From JANQPX01 sp050633905 (GTDB lineage Bacteria > Pseudomonadota > Alphaproteobacteria > Geminicoccales > Geminicoccaceae), in the NCBI GenBank assembly GCA_050633905.1, contig JBOEHJ010000005.1, positions 7,329 through 71,328 on the forward strand: a stretch of DNA of 64,000 bases, in the 5' to 3' direction. Positions 35,989 through 44,678 of the stretch are shown in pieces. The first letter of the stretch is position 1. Each line of letters opens with the position of its first letter. The translations under genes and the position numbers were made by a program. Below the pieces are notes generated by a model. That model worked only from the letters and a program-made list of their open reading frames with translations. It ran no database searches and was not told the DNA's origin.

Positions 35989-37083
35989 ATGAGCAAGCCA
36001 CTCGTCCAAGCGGAAGTCTTACTTTCAACTAAAGAATTGCGCGATGATCTGCCGTTCTACACAGAGGTCCTGGGGATGCGCCTGGACTCGATTTATCCAG
36101 CTGACGATCCGACGACTGCCAGTTTCTCAGGGCATGGTCTCAATATCAGAATTGCCAAAGACGCAAAGGTACAGCCCGGTGTTCTGCGCCTTTTAACGGA
36201 TGATGTTGAAGGGTTTGCGAAGGGGCAGACAGAACTGACGGCACCCAATGGCACCCGCATCGAGATCGTACCATTGACGCCAACGGTCGAGCAGCCGCCG
36301 ACAGAGCACGCCTTCCAGGTGCGTCGCCTTCGGGACGAGGCGCCTTGGATCATCGGGCGCGCCGGCATGCACTATCGGGATCTGATTTCGTCACGGCTTG
36401 GCGGTGCCATCATTGCCAGTCACATCCGTATCCCGGACGGTGGTCCCGTGCCCGACATGGTTCACTATCACACCGTCGGGTTTCAGCTGATTTTTTGTTA
36501 CAAGGGCTGGGTTGATGTTCTTTACGAAGATCAGGGTGACATGTTGCGTTTGACAGCTGGTGACTGCGTTACGCAACCACCGGGCATCCGTCACCGGGTC
36601 TGTCACGCGTCTTCTGACATCGAGGTCATTGAAATCGGTGTCCCTGCCGAGCATGTCACCACGATCGACCATGAGATGACACTTCCCAACGGCAAAGGCG
36701 ATCCGAACAGGGAGTGGGACGGTCAAATTTTCGTCCACCATGTCCAAGAAAGAGCGGACTGGCAGCCCTTCCGCATTCCTGGTTTTACCTGCCGTGACAC
36801 AGAGATTTCAAAAGGAACCAAAGGTGTGGCCGGCATTCAGGTGGCCCGCTACGAGCATGGCGTCCCGCCCAAATCCGTGCATGATGCCGACATCCATTTC
36901 ACCTTCGTCATGCATGGCAAGATGACCCTGACTGCCGAAGGACGGCCTTCGGTAGACCTTGAAGCAGGTGACGCGTTTGTCGTGCCTCCAGGGCTGGAGA
37001 CGCAGTACAGTAACTGCTCTAGTGATTTGGAATTGTTGGAAGCGGGGTTGCGAGGGGACTTCACGTCAAGCATTGTCTCCTAA
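35989..37083 (+). CDS. VOC (glyoxalase-like) plus double-cupin protein
   Basis: 364 residues. The N-terminus (about 1-105) resembles a vicinal-oxygen-chelate domain (VLLSTKELRDDLPFYTEVLGMRLDSIYP). Two cupin-like domains follow, about 150-240 (with PDMVHYHTVGFQLIFC and GDCVTQPPGIRH) and about 280-355 (with HDADIHFTFVMHG and GDAFVVPPG). Each cupin has candidate metal ligands His/His and a His or Glu. Three small-molecule metal-binding domains in one chain suggest a dioxygenase- or isomerase-like enzyme; the substrate is unknown. It closes the left catabolic block. Confidence 0.7.
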   Translation: MSKPLVQAEVLLSTKELRDDLPFYTEVLGMRLDSIYPADDPTTASFSGHGLNIRIAKDAKVQPGVLRLLTDDVEGFAKGQTELTAPNGTRIEIVPLTPTVEQPPTEHAFQVRRLRDEAPWIIGRAGMHYRDLISSRLGGAIIASHIRIPDGGPVPDMVHYHTVGFQLIFCYKGWVDVLYEDQGDMLRLTAGDCVTQPPGIRHRVCHASSDIEVIEIGVPAEHVTTIDHEMTLPNGKGDPNREWDGQIFVHHVQERADWQPFRIPGFTCRDTEISKGTKGVAGIQVARYEHGVPPKSVHDADIHFTFVMHGKMTLTAEGRPSVDLEAGDAFVVPPGLETQYSNCSSDLELLEAGLRGDFTSSIVS

Positions 37084-37130
37084 AGCAGCCAAGTGCGGCT
37101 CATTTGGCTGCCAACCAGCAACGATATCGA

Positions 37131-37290
37131 GGGCGTGAGCGTGCCTACGAGCACCAGCCGTGAGCCAGATCCACCGCCGGTCGTTGCATGGTTGACCCGG
37201 AGATCGGTAAAGCAGGCGATGTCGATACCGTCATCAAGATCATGAAAACGCCAAGCGTCTGCCATCGCCACACCAATAACTGTCAGCCTG
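37131..37290 (+). pseudogene. Fragment of a Gfo/Idh/MocA dehydrogenase with an internal deletion
   Basis: At nucleotide level the segment matches two parts of the intact gene at 59681: the ACTAGCCGTGAGCCAG-like region (about 60115-60160) and, after losing about 100 bases, the CATGGT-GATCCGGAGATCGG to CACATCAAC region (about 60265-60365). It has stops in all frames. The remaining 37290-37470 shows nothing recognisable. Confidence 0.7.
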
Positions 37291-37477
37291 CGTAGTTCGG
37301 CTTCAGCTTGCCCTGGCAACAGGCGTGGACAGTGCCATGGATCATACGCTCTTCTCCGAAAAGCAGCTCATCCATTGGAAACGGGGCCTCCCAGACCAAC
37401 GCGGCCGGCTTGGCCCGTGCGGTCTTCGGTGTCGTTTAGTGAAGGTCGGTCGCGCCGGTCGCATCCAAGTGGAAGAT

Positions 37478-37502
37478 AGTTGATATATAAAATATTTAAA
37501 CT
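37478..37502. promoter_or_regulatory. AT-rich imperfect palindrome, possible MarR operator
   Basis: AGTTGATATAT, two A, then AATATTTAAACT form an imperfect inverted repeat in an AT-rich island 85-110 bases upstream of the monooxygenase gene. The operon contains a MarR gene, whose members often bind such sites. The link is an inference. Confidence 0.4.
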
Positions 37503-37586
37503 TGAAATAATTGGCTGGCTGAATTACCTTTTCGAAAGCCTGGTGGTCGCTCGTCTCGGTCCGCCATGTTGGGCAAGGAGCCAACC

Positions 37587-39878
37587 ATGCGTATTGCCTG
37601 TCTGGGCGGAGGGCCTGCCGGTCTCTATTTCGCGATCTCGATGAAGATGCGTGATCCTTCACATGAGGTGGTGGTAATCGAGCGCAACAGGCCTGACGAC
37701 ACCTTCGGCTGGGGCGTGGTTCTCTCAGACGAGACGCTCGAGAATTTGGCGAAGAACGATCCGGCCAGCGCCAAGAGCATCGGCGACAACTTTGCCTATT
37801 GGGACGACATCGCGCTGCATTATCGGGGCGATCGGCACGTTTCTTCCGGCCATGGCTTTTGCGGAATCGGGCGCAGGAAGCTACTTCTGTTGCTGCAAGA
37901 GCGCGCGCGAGAGCTTGGGGTTGATTTGTGCTTCGAGACGGAGGTGGAAGACGTCGAGACCTACCGTAGGGACTTCGACGTCGTGGTTGCCTCGGACGGG
38001 CTGAACTCGAAGACGCGCGAGCTTTATGCGGACGTCTTCAAGCTTGAGATCGACCTTCGGCTCTGCCCGTTCGTCTGGCTTGGCACGCACCAGACCTTTG
38101 CCGATGCCTTCACCTTCATCTTCGAAGAGACCGAACACGGCTGGGTCTGGGCCCATGCTTATCAGTTCGACGACAGCACAGCGACCTTCATCGTGGAATG
38201 TGCGGAGGACACCTTCGACGCCTTCGGCTTTGCCGAAATGAGCCAGGAGGAGAGCATCGCGGTTTGCGAGGAGATCTTCAAAGATCATCTCGGCGGGCAC
38301 GGCCTGATGACCAATGCGAACCACATTCGTGGCTCTGCCTGGATACGCTTTCCGCGCGTTCTTTGCGAACGGTGGCATCATGAGAACGTCGTGCTCTTGG
38401 GCGATGCCTCGGCTACGGCGCATTTCTCCATCGGGTCAGGGACCAAGCTCGCCATGGAGTCGGCGATCGCGCTTGCTGGCTATCTGCACTCCGAGGATAA
38501 TAGGCAGTCCGCCTTCCGCCGATATGAAGACGAGCGCCGGCTGGAGGTTCTCCGTCTGCAATCGGCGGCGCGGAATTCACTTGAGTGGTTCGAGGCGGTC
38601 GAGCGTTACCTGCACCTCGATCCAACCCAGCTGAATTATTCGCTGCTGACCCGCTCACAACGGATCAGTCATGAGAACCTGCGAGCGCGCGATCGGGACT
38701 GGCTCTTGTCGGCGGAGGCGTGGTTCCAGCAGCAGGCTGGGGTCTCCGCCAAGGCGCCCGTGCGGGCGCCGATGTTCGCGCCTTTCAAGCTCAGAGGCAT
38801 GACGCTCCAGAACCGTATCGTGGTGTCGCCCATGGCGCAGTACAAGGCGATCGATGGCTGCCCGACAGATTGGCATCTGATCCATTACGGCGAACGTGCC
38901 AAAGGCGGTGCCGGTCTCGTCTACACCGAGATGACCTGCGTGTCGCCGACCGGCAGGATTACGCCCGGCTGCCCAGGCCTTTATGCGCCGGAGCATGAGG
39001 TCGCTTGGAAGCGGCTGACGGACTTCGTCCATGGCGAAACCTGCGCCAAGATCTGCTGCCAGATCGGCCATTCCGGCCGAAAGGGCTCCACGAATATCGG
39101 CTGGGAGGGGATGGACCAGCCTCTTGCTGACGGCAATTGGGAGCTGGTCTCTGCCTCGGCTATTCCCTGGGCGGCGGCAAACGCGACGCCGTGTGCTGCG
39201 ACAAGCGCCGATAGGGATGAGATCCGGGATCAGTTCGTCAGGGCTACTGAGATGGCCGAGCGCGCGGGCTTCGACATGATCGAGCTGCATGCCGCCCACG
39301 GCTATCTCCTGTCGTCCTTCATCTCACCGGTCTCGAACACGCGTGACGACGATTATGGGGGTAGCCTCGAAAACCGCCTGCGTTATCCTTTGGAAGTCTT
39401 TCGGGCGATGCGTGCTGTCTGGCCTGAGGACAAACCCATGTCCGTCAGGATCTCTGCCAATGATTGGATCGGTGAGCCCGGCGTCACACCGGAAGAGGCG
39501 GTCGAGATCGCGCGTGCTTTCGAGGCAGCCGGCGTCGATCTCGTCGATGTCTCGGCAGGCCAGACGACGCCTGATGCGAAGCCGGTCTACGGACGCATGT
39601 TTCAGACCCCTTTCTCGGATCGGATCCGGAACGAGGCCGGCATTCGCACTATGGCCGTGGGCAATATTTACGAGGCGGACCATGCCAACTCGATCCTGAT
39701 GGCGGGACGGGCTGATCTGGTGGCGATTGGCCGTCCCCATCTAGCCGATCCCTATTGGACCCTGCGCGAGGCCGCCAAGATCGGAGACCGTCTGGAGGAC
39801 TGGCCGCTCCCCTATCTGGCCGGCCGCGATCAGGTCTGGCGTCTTGCCAACCGCGAGGCGGAGATGATCCGGGTATGA
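37587..39878 (+). CDS. 2-aminobenzoyl-CoA monooxygenase/reductase-type fusion (salicylyl-CoA 5-hydroxylase family)
   Basis: 763 residues. The N-terminal half (about 1-380) is a class A flavin monooxygenase: GGGPAGLYFAIS (FAD), VVASDGLNSKTRELY, and LLGDASATAHFSIGSGTKLA. The C-terminal half (about 390-763) is an old-yellow-enzyme type reductase: APFKLRGMTLQNRIVVSPMAQYKA, DMIELHAAHGYLLSSFISP, VAIGRPHLADP. This exact fusion is known in the Azoarcus 2-aminobenzoyl-CoA pathway, where it hydroxylates and reduces the aromatic ring. Salicylyl-CoA 5-hydroxylase is the alternative substrate, but the dioxygenase, kynureninase and CoA ligase downstream favour anthraniloyl-CoA. Start at ATG 37587 behind AAGGAG. 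Confidence 0.85.
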   Translation: MRIACLGGGPAGLYFAISMKMRDPSHEVVVIERNRPDDTFGWGVVLSDETLENLAKNDPASAKSIGDNFAYWDDIALHYRGDRHVSSGHGFCGIGRRKLLLLLQERARELGVDLCFETEVEDVETYRRDFDVVVASDGLNSKTRELYADVFKLEIDLRLCPFVWLGTHQTFADAFTFIFEETEHGWVWAHAYQFDDSTATFIVECAEDTFDAFGFAEMSQEESIAVCEEIFKDHLGGHGLMTNANHIRGSAWIRFPRVLCERWHHENVVLLGDASATAHFSIGSGTKLAMESAIALAGYLHSEDNRQSAFRRYEDERRLEVLRLQSAARNSLEWFEAVERYLHLDPTQLNYSLLTRSQRISHENLRARDRDWLLSAEAWFQQQAGVSAKAPVRAPMFAPFKLRGMTLQNRIVVSPMAQYKAIDGCPTDWHLIHYGERAKGGAGLVYTEMTCVSPTGRITPGCPGLYAPEHEVAWKRLTDFVHGETCAKICCQIGHSGRKGSTNIGWEGMDQPLADGNWELVSASAIPWAAANATPCAATSADRDEIRDQFVRATEMAERAGFDMIELHAAHGYLLSSFISPVSNTRDDDYGGSLENRLRYPLEVFRAMRAVWPEDKPMSVRISANDWIGEPGVTPEEAVEIARAFEAAGVDLVDVSAGQTTPDAKPVYGRMFQTPFSDRIRNEAGIRTMAVGNIYEADHANSILMAGRADLVAIGRPHLADPYWTLREAAKIGDRLEDWPLPYLAGRDQVWRLANREAEMIRV

Positions 39879-40618
39879 CGGTAGAGGGCAGACATATCGT
39901 CGTGACCGGTGGTGGTTCGGGTGTTGGTGCCGAGATCGCGCGCATCTTCGCCGAGGCTGGGGCGGAGGTGACGATCTTAGGGCGCCGCGAGGAGCCGTTG
40001 AAGGCGCAAGGACTGCCCTATCAGCTTTGCGACGTCGCCAAGCCGGACAGCGTTGCCGCCGCCTTCGCAGCCGCGCACGCTGCCCGCGGAGCGATCACGG
40101 TTGCGATCGCCAATGCCGGTGCCGTCGATAGCATTCCGTTTGCCAGGATGTCCCCCCAACAGATGCAATTGATGGTATCGGTGAATTTGATGGGTGTCGC
40201 CAATGTCTGGCAGGCAGCCCTTCCCGATATGAAAGCCGCTGGCTGGGGGCGCATGATCGTGATCGCCTCCACCGCGGGGCTTAAGGGCTATCCTTATGTC
40301 TCCGCCTATTGCGCCGCGAAACACGGCGTGATCGGCTTGACCCGCTCTTTGGCGCTCGAACTGGCGGGCGACGGGATCACGGTCAACGCCATTTGCCCCG
40401 GCTTCATCGAAACGCCCATGCTGGATCGATCCATCGACAGGATCACCGAGAAGACCGGTATGAGTGTCGAGAAGGCACGCGCCGCCCTGGTCGCCGGCAA
40501 TCCGCAAAAGCGGTTCATTCAAACCGATGAGGTCGCGGCTGCCGCACTCTGGCTCTGCTCGGATGCAGCGCGTTCGATCAATGGCCATGCCATGGCGCTT
40601 TCCGGAGGCGAGATATGA
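39875..40618 (+). CDS. Short-chain dehydrogenase/reductase
   Basis: 247 residues. Rossmann motif VTGGGSGVGAEIA, the NAG motif in IANAGAV, catalytic Ser in STAGLKGYP and YxxxK as YCAAKHG. Starts at ATG 39875 with an ATGA overlap. Probably oxidises a hydroxyacyl- or alicyclic CoA intermediate in ring degradation (inference from the operon). Confidence 0.9.
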   Translation: MTVEGRHIVVTGGGSGVGAEIARIFAEAGAEVTILGRREEPLKAQGLPYQLCDVAKPDSVAAAFAAAHAARGAITVAIANAGAVDSIPFARMSPQQMQLMVSVNLMGVANVWQAALPDMKAAGWGRMIVIASTAGLKGYPYVSAYCAAKHGVIGLTRSLALELAGDGITVNAICPGFIETPMLDRSIDRITEKTGMSVEKARAALVAGNPQKRFIQTDEVAAAALWLCSDAARSINGHAMALSGGEI

Positions 40619-41091
40619 GCACCAGCTCCAGGGTCGGGCGGGCCAGCGCATCGACGTCGAAGGAGCGGCTTCGGCTTTGGCTGAAACTGCTTAAGGCCAG
40701 CCGTCTAATCGAAGACGAGATCCGTCGTCGCCTGCGCAACGAGCTGAACTCCACACTGCCTCGCTTTGATGTCATGTCTGCCCTGGACCGTTCTCCTGAC
40801 GGGCTGAAGATGAGCGAGATCTCCAAGCGCTTGCGCGTCTCCAATGGTAATATCACCGGCATCGTCGACAAGCTGACCGAGGAGGCGTTGACGCTGCGTG
40901 TTGCCGTGCCCGGTGATCGGCGTGCCCATCTGGTCCGGCTGACGCCCAAGGGCCACGCACATTTCGCCGAACACGCCGCGACACATGAGGCCTGGATCGA
41001 CGAGATCCTGGGTGGTCTCGACGCCGGCGATATCGAGGGCATGATTCAAAGGCTCGATCATCTGTCGGATCGTCTGGAGGAGCGCGCGTAA
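40615..41091 (+). CDS. MarR-family regulator
   Basis: 158 residues with the winged-helix core DVMSALDRSPDGLKMSEISKRLRVS, GNITGIVDKL and the beta-wing AVPGDRRAHLVRLTPKG. Overlaps the SDR gene by four bases. Likely a ligand-released repressor of this operon, probably sensing an aromatic acid or CoA ester; the operator may be the palindrome at 37478. Confidence 0.9.
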   Translation: MSTSSRVGRASASTSKERLRLWLKLLKASRLIEDEIRRRLRNELNSTLPRFDVMSALDRSPDGLKMSEISKRLRVSNGNITGIVDKLTEEALTLRVAVPGDRRAHLVRLTPKGHAHFAEHAATHEAWIDEILGGLDAGDIEGMIQRLDHLSDRLEERA

Positions 41092-41092
41092 C

Positions 41093-41893
41093 ATGCGATG
41101 CGACGTTACACATTTCACCTGCCGGATTGCTGATGGCATCGCGACCATCACGCTGGATCGGCCCGAGCGGAAGAACCCGCTGACCTTCGACAGCTATGCA
41201 GAGCTGCGCGACTGGTTCCGCGATCTGCACTATGCCGATGACGTCAATGCGGCGGTCTTCGCGCCCAATGGCGGCAACTTCAGCTCGGGCGGTGACGTCC
41301 ACGATATCATCGGCCCGCTGACCAGGATGACCATGAAAGAACTGTTGGTGTTCACCCGCATGACCGGAGATGTGGTCAAGGCGATGGTGAATTGCGGCAA
41401 GCCCATCATCGCCGCGGTCGACGGGGTCTCGGCCGGTGCAGGCGCGATCATCGCTATGGCGTCCGATCTGCGCGTCGCCACGCCCGCGGCCAAGACCGCC
41501 TTTCTCTTCAATCGCGTGGGGCTTGCGGGCTGCGATATGGGTGCTTGCGCGATTCTGCCGCGCATCATCGGTCAGGGACGGGCGGCAGAACTCTTGTATC
41601 TCGGCCGCTCGATGAGTGCCGAGGAAGGGCTCGCCTGGGGGTACTTCAATCGCGTCGTTCCGGCCCAAGAGCTGATGACCACCGCCGATGATCTCGCCCG
41701 TCGTATCGCCGATGGACCGGGCTTCGCCAACATGATGACCAAGACCATGCTGGCGCAGGAATGGTCGATGTCGATCGAACAGGCCATCGAAGCCGAGGCG
41801 CAGGCCCAGGCGATCTGCATGCAGGGGCAGGATTTCCACCGTGCCTACGACGCCTTCGTGGCCAAGAAAAAACCCGCTTTCGAGGGCAACTGA
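41093..41893 (+). CDS. Enoyl-CoA hydratase/isomerase family protein
   Basis: 266 residues of the crotonase fold: the oxyanion-hole segments are GGNFSSGGDVHD and AGCDMGACAILPRIIG. The catalytic Glu pair typical of hydratases is not obvious at the usual places, so a ring hydrolase or isomerase role is possible. Starts one base after the MarR stop region and overlaps the acyl-CoA dehydrogenase by one base (TGATG). Confidence 0.87.
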   Translation: MRCDVTHFTCRIADGIATITLDRPERKNPLTFDSYAELRDWFRDLHYADDVNAAVFAPNGGNFSSGGDVHDIIGPLTRMTMKELLVFTRMTGDVVKAMVNCGKPIIAAVDGVSAGAGAIIAMASDLRVATPAAKTAFLFNRVGLAGCDMGACAILPRIIGQGRAAELLYLGRSMSAEEGLAWGYFNRVVPAQELMTTADDLARRIADGPGFANMMTKTMLAQEWSMSIEQAIEAEAQAQAICMQGQDFHRAYDAFVAKKKPAFEGN

Positions 41894-43056
41894 TGGCGGA
41901 CAAAACCTTTCTCGCCTGGCCCTTTTTCGAAGACCGGCACCGCGTTTTGACCGAGGCGGTGGAAAGCTGGGCCGTGAGTGCGCTCGCTCTGATCGATCAC
42001 ACCGATACCGATCTGGCCTGTCGGGCCCTGGTCGAGGGCCTCGGCGAGGCGGGGTTGCTCACCCATTCCGCCGTGGACCCGTCGGGTGACGCCCCTTTGG
42101 ACGTGCGCAGCCTCTGTCTGATTCGCGAGACCTTGGCGCGCCATGATGGCCTTGCCGACTTCGCCTTTGCCATGCAGGGGCTCGGCACGGGCGCCATCTC
42201 GCTCTTCGGTACCGATGCGCAAAAGGTCGAATGGCTGCCGAAGATACGTGCTGGCAAGGCGATCTCGGCCTTTGCGCTGACCGAGCCGCAATCCGGCTCG
42301 GACGTCGCCAATTCGACCATGACCGCAACCCGCGATGGTGACGACTTCGTACTGAATGGCGAAAAGACTTGGATCTCGAATGGCGGGATCGCGGATGTCT
42401 ACACGCTGTTCGCGCGCACCGGTGAGGCGCCTGGTGCCAAGGGGCTCTCGGCGTTCATTCTGCCGGCCGGCCTCTCCGGTTTCGAGGTGGTGGAGCGACT
42501 GCATGTCATTGCACCCCATCCTTTGGCCCGGCTGCGCTTTACCGACTGTCGCCTACCGGCCGCCGCCATGCTTGGCGCGCCCGGGCAAGGGTTCAAGATC
42601 GCCATGTCGGTCCTGGACGTCTTCCGCTCGACGGTCGCTGCGGCCGCCCTCGGCCTTGCCAGGCGCGCGCTCGATGAAGCGCTCGAGCGCGTCACCACCC
42701 GGCATGTGCAGGGATCCCCGCTTTTTGATCTGCAGATGGTGCAGGGGCATCTTGCCGACATGGCGCTGGATGTGGACGCCGCCGCCCTTCTCACCTATCG
42801 CGCCGCCTGGACCAAGGACAGCGGCGCTCCTCGGATCACCCGCGAGGCAGCGATGGCCAAGCTGTTTGCCACCGATCAAGCGCAGCAGGTCATCGACAAG
42901 GCTGTCCAGCTATATGGCGGCGACGGCGTGAAGTCGGGCGAGGCGGTTGAGAAACTCTATCGCGAAATCAGGGCGCTGCGTATCTATGAGGGCGCATCGG
43001 ATGTCCAGCGCGTGGTCATTGCCAGGCAAGCGCTCGCCAACCACCGGGGAGGCTAA
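41893..43056 (+). CDS. Acyl-CoA dehydrogenase
   Basis: 387 residues. Family pattern: ISAFALTEPQSGSDVANSTM, GEKTWISNGGIADVYTLFAR, and near the C-terminus the catalytic region AVQLYGGDGVKSGEAVEKLYREIRA. The start is ATG 41893, since the open frame upstream is an out-of-frame read of the hydratase gene. It probably oxidises the ring-derived alicyclic CoA thioester. Confidence 0.9.
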   Translation: MADKTFLAWPFFEDRHRVLTEAVESWAVSALALIDHTDTDLACRALVEGLGEAGLLTHSAVDPSGDAPLDVRSLCLIRETLARHDGLADFAFAMQGLGTGAISLFGTDAQKVEWLPKIRAGKAISAFALTEPQSGSDVANSTMTATRDGDDFVLNGEKTWISNGGIADVYTLFARTGEAPGAKGLSAFILPAGLSGFEVVERLHVIAPHPLARLRFTDCRLPAAAMLGAPGQGFKIAMSVLDVFRSTVAAAALGLARRALDEALERVTTRHVQGSPLFDLQMVQGHLADMALDVDAAALLTYRAAWTKDSGAPRITREAAMAKLFATDQAQQVIDKAVQLYGGDGVKSGEAVEKLYREIRALRIYEGASDVQRVVIARQALANHRGG

Positions 43057-43058
43057 CC

Positions 43059-44678
43059 ATGCTCGGACGCACCGCACACACAGACAGCTTCGCGCGCGAT
43101 CATTTGCCGGCGATGGACCAGTGGCCGGATCTGCTGCTGGACGGCTTCGACTATCCCGATCGGCTGAACGCCGCGGTGGAACTGACCGATGCCATGGTCG
43201 ACAGGGGCTTCAGCGACCATACTGCCCTGATCGGCAATGGAAGGCGACGCACCTATAAGGAGCTGACCGACTGGACCAACCGGCTGGCCCATGCTCTGGT
43301 CGACGATCTCGGCGTGAAGCCCGGCAACCGCGTCCTCATCCGCTCCGCTAACAATCCGGCCATGGTCGCCTGCTGGTTGGCTGCGACCAAGGCGGGTGCC
43401 GTCGTGGTCAATACCATGCCGATGCTGCGCGCTGAGGAACTCAAGACTTATGTGGCCAAGGCCGAGATCAGCCACGCGCTTTGCGACACGCGGCTGATGG
43501 ACGAGATGGTCACCTGTGCCAAAGGCAGCGCCCATTTGAAAACCGTCGTCGGTTTCGATGGCACCTCGAACCATGACGCGGAACTCGATCGTCTGGCGCT
43601 GGAAAAACCGGTGCGCATGGACGCGGTCGAGACCTCAAAGGACGATGTGGCGCTGATCGGCTTCACCTCCGGCTCCACCGGCGTTCCTAAGGGCACCATG
43701 CATTTCCACCGTGATCTTCTGATCATCGCTGACGGCTATGCCTGGGAGGTTCTCGGTGTGACGCCCGACGACGTGTTCGTCGGTTCGCCGCCGCTCGCGT
43801 TTACCTTCGGCCTTGGCGGGCTCGCGATCTTTCCGCTGCGTTTCGGTGCGGCCGCGACGCTCCTAGAGAATGCCTCACCGCCGAACATGATCGAGATCGT
43901 CGAGAAATATAAAGCCACCGTCTGCTTCACCGCACCCACGGCCTATCGCGTCATGTTGCAGGCGATGGACGAAGGGGCGGATCTCTCTTCGCTCCGCGCC
44001 GCCGTTTCGGCGGGGGAAACCTTGCCGGGACCGGTCTATCAGGAATGGCGGGAGAAGACCGGCAAGCCGATGCTGGATGGAATCGGCGCCACCGAGCTGC
44101 TGCACATCTTCATCACCAACCGCTTCGAGGACCACAAGCCAGCCTGTACCGGCAAGCCGGTCAGGGGCTATGAGGCCAAAGTGATCGGCCCGGACGGAAA
44201 GGACGTTGCGCCGGGCGACGTTGGCCGACTTGCCGTACGCGGTCCGACCGGCTGTCGCTATCTGCGCGGCGAGCGCCAGGCCGAGTATGTCCAGGATGGC
44301 TGGAATATCACCGGCGATGCCTTCACGCTGGACGAGGACGGCTATTTTCACTTCGCCGCGCGTACTGACGATATGATCGTGAGTTCCGGCTACAATATCG
44401 CTGGACCCGAAGTCGAAGCAGCCCTCTTGTCCCATGAAGCCGTTGCCGAATGCGCGGTTATCGGTGTGCCCGATGATGAGCGCGGCATGATCGTACAAGC
44501 ACATGTGGTGCTTGGCGTGCAAGAGACGCCGGGTGAGGCGCTGACCAGACGGCTGCAGGACCATGTCAAAGCGGCAATCGCCCCCTACAAATACCCCCGG
44601 TCCATCATCTTCACCAAGGGATTGCCGAAAACCGAAAGCGGCAAGATCCAGCGCTTCAAGCTGAGGCAACCATCTTGA
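43059..44678 (+). CDS. Benzoate/2-aminobenzoate-CoA ligase
   Basis: 539 residues of the adenylate-forming superfamily. The AMP-binding P-loop is GFTSGSTGVPKGTM, and the C-terminal hinge region reads RTDDMIVSSGYNIAGPEVE with the catalytic Lys in LPKTESGKIQRF. Preceded by GGGGAGG. In a pathway producing anthranilate it would make anthraniloyl-CoA, the substrate of the upstream fusion monooxygenase; benzoate-CoA ligase specificity cannot be excluded. Confidence 0.88.
   Translation: MLGRTAHTDSFARDHLPAMDQWPDLLLDGFDYPDRLNAAVELTDAMVDRGFSDHTALIGNGRRRTYKELTDWTNRLAHALVDDLGVKPGNRVLIRSANNPAMVACWLAATKAGAVVVNTMPMLRAEELKTYVAKAEISHALCDTRLMDEMVTCAKGSAHLKTVVGFDGTSNHDAELDRLALEKPVRMDAVETSKDDVALIGFTSGSTGVPKGTMHFHRDLLIIADGYAWEVLGVTPDDVFVGSPPLAFTFGLGGLAIFPLRFGAAATLLENASPPNMIEIVEKYKATVCFTAPTAYRVMLQAMDEGADLSSLRAAVSAGETLPGPVYQEWREKTGKPMLDGIGATELLHIFITNRFEDHKPACTGKPVRGYEAKVIGPDGKDVAPGDVGRLAVRGPTGCRYLRGERQAEYVQDGWNITGDAFTLDEDGYFHFAARTDDMIVSSGYNIAGPEVEAALLSHEAVAECAVIGVPDDERGMIVQAHVVLGVQETPGEALTRRLQDHVKAAIAPYKYPRSIIFTKGLPKTESGKIQRFKLRQPS

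Noticed and set aside
40853..41839. 328-codon frame on the minus strand
   Set aside because: Antisense to the MarR and hydratase genes, which overlap neighbours in proper operon fashion.
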